Shown here: positions 57,509 to 64,000 of the stretch, piece by piece
How the letters are laid out: every line of letters starts with the position of its first letter
How positions within the stretch are numbered: the stretch's first letter is position 1
Assembly (NCBI GenBank): GCA_041398745.1
Contig: JAWKUB010000011.1
Span: forward strand, 124,001 to 188,000
Source of the DNA: JACKHO01 sp041398745
GTDB lineage: Bacteria; Planctomycetota; Planctomycetia; Planctomycetales; Planctomycetaceae
Length of the DNA: 64,000 bases
Direction: 5' to 3'
Program-made: the position numbers and the translations under genes
The notes under the pieces: model-generated
Databases searched by the model: none
What the model was told of the DNA's origin: nothing
The model's input: only the letters and a program-made list of their open reading frames with translations

Positions 57509-57535
57509 AGGTGACATGAGTCGCCTTCAGGCTGC
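57500..57535. terminator. Terminator between convergent genes
   Basis: GCAGCCTGAAGGTGAC and GTCGCCTTCAGGCTGC pair at 15 of 16 positions around ATGA. On the minus strand it is followed by TTTTCTT, so it ends the giant peptidase transcript; on the plus strand it includes the monooxygenase stop codon. Confidence 0.85.
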
Positions 57536-57562
57536 GCAAATTACCTGTAGTGCGGCAAAGGA

Positions 57563-60500
57563 TTAGACGTCTGTCGCGAAGATGGTGTCGTTCAGCAGCC
57601 ACTGGCCGAAGTACCGTGTCTTGAACAGCGCCCCATCTGAGAGTTGGACGAACCATGTTCCTGCGGAAGCAGTCACACCCGCAATGTCGGCTTTGCCATC
57701 ACCGTTAAAGTCGCCGACCACCGACGTCCAGGTTTCTGCCGTGGACCAACTGCCTCCTGCATTGCGTGCGAAGAACCGACCAGTCAGTGTGGCTTCGTTG
57801 ATCCACCAGCTGTTTCCGCTGGTGCGGGCGGCGAAGTCATCGCGGCCGTCGCCATTGAAGTCAGCCACATGGAAGTCACCGAAAATTGTGGCCCAGCGGT
57901 TGCCGTACTCAACGACGAAATGGTCTGTTGAACCCAGGAATTTCCACCACTGGCCAGTGCCCTGCTGCGCAGTAATGTCATCCTTGCCGTCGCCGTTGAA
58001 GTCTCCGACGAGGAAGTTCATCCAGCCTGCGGTCGCTTGATCGGCCACGCGGACCCAGCGGCTGGTGGTAAAGCTCGAACCGATGTTGGCCGTCACCCAC
58101 CATGCCCCCTGTTCGTTGAAGCTGGCCAAATCGAGTTGGTTGTTCCCGTCAAAATCGCCAAAGAGATGCTGCGTCCAAGCAAGGGTCGGAAGCGTGCCGA
58201 GTGCACGAGTCTCGAAGGAGGTTCCATCGGAAATGGCAACCCACCACTCACCATTCGCTGCTTGTCCAACAATGTCGGCATTGCCATCGCCATTTACATC
58301 ACCGGTAGTGACATGGTTCCAGGTCGTACCGGCTGGCCAGAGGCCCCAGACACCTGACTCGACCGCCGTGCCGTTAATCAGGCCGACCAGCCAGACGCCG
58401 GAAGATGTCAGGCCTGCGACGTCGCCTACACCATCGCCATTGAAGTCGCCTTCAACAAACTCGACGGTGTCAAGGTCTTCGTGGAGCAGCCATTGCGCGC
58501 CTGTGACCTGCGAAAACTTGGCACCATCGGAGTCACCGAAAATCCAGCGCCGGGTGCGTTTGTCGAAAATGATGAGGTCCTGTTCGAGGATGTCATTAAG
58601 TACGATAACAATGGTGTTGGTTCCAGTTCGCCCACCGTTGTCGGTCGCTTCTACGGTCAGGCTAAAGACTGGGGTGACTTCGTAGTTGACGGCCGAACTG
58701 TTGTTGACCGTAATGTTTCCACTGTTGTCGATGGTGAACGCGCTGCCCACATTGCCGCCAATAATGGCCCAACTGTCGATGGTTCCGTCGGCGTCACTTC
58801 CGGTGGCCGTTCCAACTGCTGTGCCCGTTGCCCCGTGTTCATCAATGAAGAACAAATCGGCGTTTACAATGGGCGGGTCGTTCACGTCGTTTAGGTTGAC
58901 AGTAATTGTGCCGGTGCCGGACAGGGCGGGGCTGCCGTTGTCGACCGCTTCCACAACGAGTGTGAACACTGGATTCGTGACAAATACAAGTGGGGCGGAG
59001 TCGGCAACGACCAGGTTGCCGCTACTGTCGATTTCAAATGCACCGCCTGTATTACCGCTGAGTATGGAGTACGTCAGCATAGCCCCGGCATCGACGTCGG
59101 AAATGGGAAGAGCAGCCACAACTGTGCCAATCGGGCTGAACTCGTCCAGAGAAAACGTCGCGTCGTCGACCGTGGGTGCGTCATTGATGTCAGTCAGGTT
59201 CACGGTGACCGCAGCAGTACCCGTTCTATTCGGAGCACCGTCGTCCGTCACTGAAATTGTCAGATTAAACACGCCGATGGTTTCGAAGTCGACTGCCGCG
59301 CTGTCGTTGACAAACAATTCTCCTGTGTTGGGATCGATGTCGAAGGCGTTGCCTGTATTTCCACCGGTAATCGAATAGGTGAGATTCTGGGGCGGTTGGT
59401 CCTCATCGGTTGAGGAAATCGTACCGAGTACCGTCGTGTTGGCAGTGTGTTCTGGAATGGTAAAGGTTGCTGGTGTAACGACCGGTGCTTCGTTGACATC
59501 GGTGATATCAATGATGAGGGTGGCTTCATCATCGGGTGTCGTACCGCGGGCCGGGTCATCAATTTGAACCGTCACTTCAAGCTGTGGCTTGGTTTCATGG
59601 TCGAGCGCGACACCATCTCGCAGGAAGAGTTGATCGCCCACAATAATAAACAGGGCTGCGTCGGGGCCGGTCAGGGTGCGAGCGACAAATGGAGAACCGT
59701 TGAGTGCGATGCCCAGGTCTGCCACTCGAACTGGTGGCGACGTAACAGTGTCTTCTGGAAGGCTGGTGACAACATTCATCGGATCAATTGTCGGCAGGGC
59801 GCCATTACCAAAGTCGAGATTGCTTGTCGTGGTGGCATCTACAACGTCAGCAACCCAGAATCCGTCGTTGGCGATATCGAGATCGAGACGGATGTTGTCC
59901 AACCAGACGTTCATATGGAATTGCGTCGGTTCAGATTGGAAGACGAGTTTGACAGTTTGTCCTTCGAGTCCCTGCATCAGGGAGGTCACGTTGAATGAGC
60001 GGTTGTTTGGTCCGGGCTGGACATCCGGGTCACCGGGATTCGTCGAGAAAATGGTCGCGAGAACGGCGTCGGCTTCATCCCACAACTGGACCCGGAATTC
60101 CTGGTCAGGATCGGAGATTGTGGCGAAGCTGAAAATTCGGTCGAGCCAACTGAGCGTAGCGGAGTTGATTCCACGCGGTACGGTAATTGTTTGAACGAGT
60201 GCCTGCGAGCCTGGCCCCTCCTGGAAATTCACGGCATCAAGATTGCCCGACAATGGGACTACTGGTCCACTTGGGCCAGAGTCGGGATCTACGGTACCGT
60301 TATTTATCTTCCAACCGCCTGTTGTGGTAACCAGGGCCCAACCGTCAAACGTCCCACTTTCAAAATCTCCGTTGGCGACAATGTTGTAGTCACCCGGGAA
60401 TGTGAGCTCGAATCCGACTGGAACGACTTCGCGGACCACGTAGGTACCCGCGGCGAGGTTGAGAAACTCGTAGTTCCCTGTTTCATCAACACCGGGTGTA

Positions 60501-63019
60501 CCAAGGTCGTCGGTCATGGAAATGGCAGTTGGCTCGCCACCATCCAGCATGCCATTGTCATTCAGGTCAAGATAAACCGTGACGCCTGGCATGCCGGGTT
60601 CGCCTGCATCTTGAAGTGAATTGAGGTTCTGGTCACGCCATACTCGACCTGAAATAGAGACCGTGTCCACGATGTCGGCCGTGTCGGTAACCGTCGCCGG
60701 ATTTCCAGTGCCGTCATCAGCGTCGTTGTAAGTCACGGTGAGTGTGTCGCCGACTGCACCATTGATGACTCCGTCAGCCGCTACTACTCCGGCTTGAATA
60801 GCGATCGAACCTGTAAAGCGACCCGAATTTCCAACTTCAGTAAGCGTGACGCTTTCCGTGTCGCCATTGGTTGATGTCACGGCGACAACAAGGGTGCCGT
60901 CGCCAATGAGGTCAGCATCTTCCACTTCAATGTTGGCAACGCCGCCCAGGAAGTATTCGGGCTGGTCAAAGGTGACTGTACCGTCCGACTGTAATGGAAT
61001 GTCGAACGCTTCGGTGACGTTTTGCGAGGCGCTCGAACCGCCGTCATCGGCGCTGAATCCCATACCGCGACGGGCAAAGACTGTCCAGATTGTCAGGTAG
61101 TTAGCTCCGCCGGTAATCGCCTGGTCGGCGGCGAGAATGGCATCACGGGCATCCAGGAATGAGGGATTCGCTGGCTGCAGCTTCATGCCTTCCATGACGA
61201 GTTGCATCGTGAGGTTGTTTCCGCCAGTGCCATTGAACATATCGGCATCAAATCCGAGCCCGGGATTTGGGAGTGCAGGGTCAAGTGAGTTTCCGTCAAT
61301 GAATGCCCAATTCAAATCCCACAATGCCGTCGCCCACACGGTTCCCACCGCGTGCACGCCACTGACGGTACGCACATCGCCGTAGGTCAGTGGATTGACA
61401 CTCATGTCATAGCTGTAAGGGAACGCTCGGATTCCCGGACCGTTTGGTGCCTGGCCGAGTGCGTAAGTCCCAATTCCCCGGGCGTCGTTGGCCATGTCAC
61501 CGGCAACCTGTGTGAACAGCAAGGCGTGGATATCGCTCCAGCCTTCTCCCATACCGCCACTTTGAATTGTTTGCAGTGCGCCGGCGTTGCTTGGTCCGCC
61601 CGTCAGGCGGTTGCTGACGCCATGACCGTATTCATGGAGAATGATGCCGTTGTCGAAGTCACCGTCTCTGCGTGTTGGTGTGAGCGTCCACTCAAACATT
61701 TGCATGCGTGGGGCGGAACCATCTGGCGGAGTTGCAAAATTTGCGTTGTTGGTGCCACTGCCGTCCTGTGCTTCGGCCCGAACTGCGTCGCCTCCGAGTC
61801 CCCCGTTTCCATAGTTGTTGACCTGGAAGTTTCCAGAGGCTTCGTCGAAACCGTACTGATAATGCCAGTCATGGATGATGTTGTTCCAATAGAACAAGTT
61901 CGTGACGGCTGCGTCGGAATACGTCGAGGGATCCTTTGTGAGGTCCACTGGATTGTCGAAGACCAGGCCGGCTCCGCCATCTGGACGAGAGCCGGGGTCT
62001 GGCACATTGTTGAAATCTCGATCGGTGTAGGCGTCAACGTTGTTGCCTCGGGTATCGGTGAACTCTGCACCCACGACACCATTTGTGTCGTGCCATCCGA
62101 AGGGAGACGCGTTTGGAGCGATGAGATGCGGGTCCACTTCGACGGTCCGGACTCCATCGTACGGGCTTTCTTTGTTGGCTGCGTAGACATTGTAAGACGC
62201 ATGCGACATCCAGTCGGCAATACCAACCAACTCACCATTCGTTGAACTCACGCTGGCATCGTACCAGTGGTCGCCATCCACCGTTTGAACGTTCAAGTTC
62301 CAGGCCAGTTCCACGCCTGTGGAAGTTGGGAGGTACACGAGTCGAGCGGGAACATCTGCGAGTGAAATATCGGGCGCAGAAAGAAGAGTGGACTGACTTA
62401 TGCCGCCAAGGTATTCGATGACAGTTGGAGCGTCGTTGATGTCGATGCCCGTATTTCCACCGAAAATACTCAACGCTTCCGCAGCCGTCAGTGTTGGCTG
62501 AGGAGCCGTCGGGTTGGCAAAATCATTGAGTGCCAGTCCACCGACGAAGCTGCTTCCAGCCGTCAACACACGACCATCGGGCATGACGCTAATGTTGATA
62601 TCCGCATTCAGGACTTCGAGACCGTTATACATCTGACTCAGGTAAATGTTCGTGATACCGGTCGTCGAACTCACGTACATGTCGCTGACAATGAACTGGG
62701 TCAGGTCCTGGTTGGTGAGGCCGAAATCATTGGCATGGGTTCGCAGATATCCGATGGCAATGTCCAGCGGATCGGCACTGCTGGGGCCGGAGAGAAATCC
62801 TCCAGGATTCGAAAAGAATTCCATCGCAGGGAGGTACACAGGCGACAGCGCTTCGTGTCCGTGTTCATCGGCTCCCGATGTCGACGAGAGCATGATGCGC
62901 TGCTCCAGCGATTCAAACCCCAAGTCCTTACGCTTGGATCGTTTCTGATTTAGAGGCCCGAATTGCTTGACAAACTGCTGGAGTCGATTCGAGAGAGATT
63001 TTGGAAGAAAGCTGCTCAT
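57563..63019 (-). CDS. Giant secreted M36 metallopeptidase with repeats
   Basis: An 1818-residue protein from ATG 63019; the frame's extension to 63094 is not needed. Near the N-terminus GFESLEQRIMLSS is the planctomycete LEPRxLLS-like export motif. Then come a fungalysin-type propeptide (about 70-270), the M36 peptidase with zinc motif HEYGH (about 461-465) and third ligand Glu in GMGEGWSD (about 491), an SdrD-like B domain (GRVWRDQNLNSLQDAGEPGM, about 788), a carbohydrate-binding-like stretch, three or four cadherin-type repeats (about 1170-1480), and FG-GAP/VCBS repeats (DFNGDGVGDVAGL, about 1510-1810). It is probably a surface or secreted protease with adhesion modules. Confidence 0.9.
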   Translation of the reverse strand: MSSFLPKSLSNRLQQFVKQFGPLNQKRSKRKDLGFESLEQRIMLSSTSGADEHGHEALSPVYLPAMEFFSNPGGFLSGPSSADPLDIAIGYLRTHANDFGLTNQDLTQFIVSDMYVSSTTGITNIYLSQMYNGLEVLNADINISVMPDGRVLTAGSSFVGGLALNDFANPTAPQPTLTAAEALSIFGGNTGIDINDAPTVIEYLGGISQSTLLSAPDISLADVPARLVYLPTSTGVELAWNLNVQTVDGDHWYDASVSSTNGELVGIADWMSHASYNVYAANKESPYDGVRTVEVDPHLIAPNASPFGWHDTNGVVGAEFTDTRGNNVDAYTDRDFNNVPDPGSRPDGGAGLVFDNPVDLTKDPSTYSDAAVTNLFYWNNIIHDWHYQYGFDEASGNFQVNNYGNGGLGGDAVRAEAQDGSGTNNANFATPPDGSAPRMQMFEWTLTPTRRDGDFDNGIILHEYGHGVSNRLTGGPSNAGALQTIQSGGMGEGWSDIHALLFTQVAGDMANDARGIGTYALGQAPNGPGIRAFPYSYDMSVNPLTYGDVRTVSGVHAVGTVWATALWDLNWAFIDGNSLDPALPNPGLGFDADMFNGTGGNNLTMQLVMEGMKLQPANPSFLDARDAILAADQAITGGANYLTIWTVFARRGMGFSADDGGSSASQNVTEAFDIPLQSDGTVTFDQPEYFLGGVANIEVEDADLIGDGTLVVAVTSTNGDTESVTLTEVGNSGRFTGSIAIQAGVVAADGVINGAVGDTLTVTYNDADDGTGNPATVTDTADIVDTVSISGRVWRDQNLNSLQDAGEPGMPGVTVYLDLNDNGMLDGGEPTAISMTDDLGTPGVDETGNYEFLNLAAGTYVVREVVPVGFELTFPGDYNIVANGDFESGTFDGWALVTTTGGWKINNGTVDPDSGPSGPVVPLSGNLDAVNFQEGPGSQALVQTITVPRGINSATLSWLDRIFSFATISDPDQEFRVQLWDEADAVLATIFSTNPGDPDVQPGPNNRSFNVTSLMQGLEGQTVKLVFQSEPTQFHMNVWLDNIRLDLDIANDGFWVADVVDATTTSNLDFGNGALPTIDPMNVVTSLPEDTVTSPPVRVADLGIALNGSPFVARTLTGPDAALFIIVGDQLFLRDGVALDHETKPQLEVTVQIDDPARGTTPDDEATLIIDITDVNEAPVVTPATFTIPEHTANTTVLGTISSTDEDQPPQNLTYSITGGNTGNAFDIDPNTGELFVNDSAAVDFETIGVFNLTISVTDDGAPNRTGTAAVTVNLTDINDAPTVDDATFSLDEFSPIGTVVAALPISDVDAGAMLTYSILSGNTGGAFEIDSSGNLVVADSAPLVFVTNPVFTLVVEAVDNGSPALSGTGTITVNLNDVNDPPIVNADLFFIDEHGATGTAVGTATGSDADGTIDSWAIIGGNVGSAFTIDNSGNITVNNSSAVNYEVTPVFSLTVEATDNGGRTGTNTIVIVLNDILEQDLIIFDKRTRRWIFGDSDGAKFSQVTGAQWLLHEDLDTVEFVEGDFNGDGVGDVAGLTSSGVWLVGLINGTAVESGVWGLWPAGTTWNHVTTGDVNGDGNADIVGQAANGEWWVAISDGTSFETRALGTLPTLAWTQHLFGDFDGNNQLDLASFNEQGAWWVTANIGSSFTTSRWVRVADQATAGWMNFLVGDFNGDGKDDITAQQGTGQWWKFLGSTDHFVVEYGNRWATIFGDFHVADFNGDGRDDFAARTSGNSWWINEATLTGRFFARNAGGSWSTAETWTSVVGDFNGDGKADIAGVTASAGTWFVQLSDGALFKTRYFGQWLLNDTIFATDV

Positions 63020-63573
63020 TGCGGGACGAATGGTTTGAGATGAAAACCCTTCGTCCATGAGGGGTCGCGGAACAGAAAATTCCCATGGAGCCAATAACTG
63101 AACAGCCAGGCGCCGAGGTCAATAACGTCAATGTCTATTGATGAGATTAAACCGCACTGCTGTAGAAGACGCAAGTAATGGTTACACTTGCGTCGAATTG
63201 TTTGCAATTTTGTGAACGTTGCCCGCAGAACACTCAGCTCCTTCGCTTGACGTTTCGCTGCAGCAAGCAAATTGGTTTCGGAGTTGAGGTGGCCGGTCGG
63301 CCGGTCGTAACAAATGTCACGATACTAATGGTTCCTGCCACCATTTGAGCTGAGACACAGTACTCCGGGTTCGTAGCCAAATCCGCTCCTTGGACAAATT
63401 CCCGTCAATGACAATTGATGGGTGACGAGCGTAAAATTGTTGACTCGGTTTCCTGGACGGGCAATAATGAACGGAGTTTAATGTGTTGGCCCTTTGTTCC
63501 ATTGTTTTGATTTTGCCAACACCTTCTTTCTCCCGTCCGTTCTTTACCCTCACCTTCTCGGAAAGAGCGTGTT
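63020..63573. other. Intergenic region between divergent genes
   Basis: This contains GACGCAAGT/ACTTGCGTC, a perfect 9-base inverted repeat at 63168-63194 with a 9-base loop, and GGCCGGTCGGCCGGTC at about 63291. Either could be an operator or a leader hairpin of the peptidase gene. A small open frame on the minus strand overlaps the peptidase start and was not accepted. Confidence 0.5.
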
Positions 63574-64000
63574 TTGAACAGTGAAAATGAGCATCCTCCA
63601 GGTGATGAGGATGCATTTCCAATGGACTCCGAAGAGCAGTCTGAAAATCCACAGGATGATGAAATGTTGACCCAACTTCCAGAACCTCAGGTGGCAAAGC
63701 CGGTTACGACACGCTTTCCTGAGATTCCGCTCAGCCTTGAGAAAGACCTCGTCCAGGTCTTCAAGCTCCTGGCCGACGAAACCCGTCTGAAGGTGCTCAT
63801 GTACCTGTTGCGCGAGGGGGAACTGAATGTGACCTCCCTTTGTCAGCGACTGGGACAGAGCCAGCCAGCAGTGAGCCACCACTTGGCACTGCTGCGTGTT
63901 GCAGGCCTCATTGAGCCTCGCCGCGATGGTAAGCACAACTTCTACTCAGTGAAGTCTGTGCGGTTCCATGGAATTATTGCCCAGTTGTTCTCGAGCATCA
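63574..64000 (+). CDS. ArsR-family winged-helix regulator (partial)
   Basis: The frame is open to the window end, so the C-terminus is missing. The TTG at 63574 is the likely start (NSENEHPPGDEDAF follows); ATG 63622 and 63664 are alternatives. An acidic N-terminal tail of about 50 residues precedes the winged helix: VFKLLADETRLKVLMYLLRE (helix 1-2), LNVTSLCQRLGQSQPAVSHH (recognition helix), LALLRVAGLIEPRRDGKHNF (wing). The usual CxC metal site of ArsR/SmtB is not seen; the recognition area has one Cys only. It may respond to a non-metal signal. The neighbouring divergent gene is the giant peptidase, a possible target. Confidence 0.85.
   Translation, partial: MNSENEHPPGDEDAFPMDSEEQSENPQDDEMLTQLPEPQVAKPVTTRFPEIPLSLEKDLVQVFKLLADETRLKVLMYLLREGELNVTSLCQRLGQSQPAVSHHLALLRVAGLIEPRRDGKHNFYSVKSVRFHGIIAQLFSSI

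Noticed and set aside
63016..63270. A small minus-strand frame of 84 codons in front of the giant peptidase
   Set aside because: It overlaps the peptidase start, and contains the inverted repeat at 63168; no support for translation.

Overview
The window reads as chromosomal DNA of a planctomycete. Lineage markers are a secreted DUF1549/DUF1553 protein with a CxxCH motif, a DUF1559 pilin-like protein followed by a small lipoprotein, a very large secreted protein with an LEPRxLLS-like N-terminal motif, a membrane VWA protein of the planctomycete type, and many short palindromic repeats between genes. No rRNA, tRNA or CRISPR array was recognised by eye. Most genes are housekeeping or envelope genes, with accessory material concentrated at about 3.9-5.5, 10.3-15.4, 19.7-23.2, 27-30.2 and 35.4-40.1 kb.

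Layout. 0-10 kb: end of a sodium:solute symporter, DUF1549/1553 protein, thioesterase plus SDR pair, an intact REP-associated tyrosine transposase (RAYT) bracketed by inverted REPs, ankyrin protein, MBL-fold and DinB proteins, TPR protein and a MurJ-type flippase. 10-20 kb: two small unknown genes (one perhaps broken by an in-frame TAG), a 1373-residue DUF4011-helicase-nuclease protein of the phage-defence type, a periplasmic thioredoxin-protease fusion, a DUF167 protein and two secreted unknowns. 20-23 kb: an HD plus GHKL (Hsp90-like) ATPase protein enclosed by REP copies. 23-27 kb: HtrA-like protease, HEAT-repeat membrane protein, M16 peptidase. 27-30 kb: an Flp-type pilin and an isolated prohead protease plus HK97-type capsid gene pair with no other phage genes. 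30-35 kb: VWA membrane protein, YkgJ-type cysteine cluster protein, lipoprotein, DUF1559 protein.

35-40 kb is a decayed mobile region: an esterase fragment, an ankyrin gene split by an ISAs1-family element with a perfect 10-bp target duplication, two RAYT remnants each between its own inverted REPs, and a HAD-like gene. 40-64 kb returns to conserved genes: a secreted protein with a C-terminal haem motif, an MGMT-fold alkyltransferase-like protein, PaaK-like ligase, pyruvate phosphate dikinase, methionyl-tRNA synthetase, ArnT-like glycosyltransferase, Gfo/Idh oxidoreductase, malate dehydrogenase, LPG-synthase-TM protein, Baeyer-Villiger-type monooxygenase, a 1818-residue secreted M36 metallopeptidase, and the start of an ArsR-type regulator running off the window.

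The points most worth following are the orphan capsid/protease pair, the two single-gene defence candidates, and the three RAYT loci paired with distinct REP families, one of which shows compensatory stem changes between copies.
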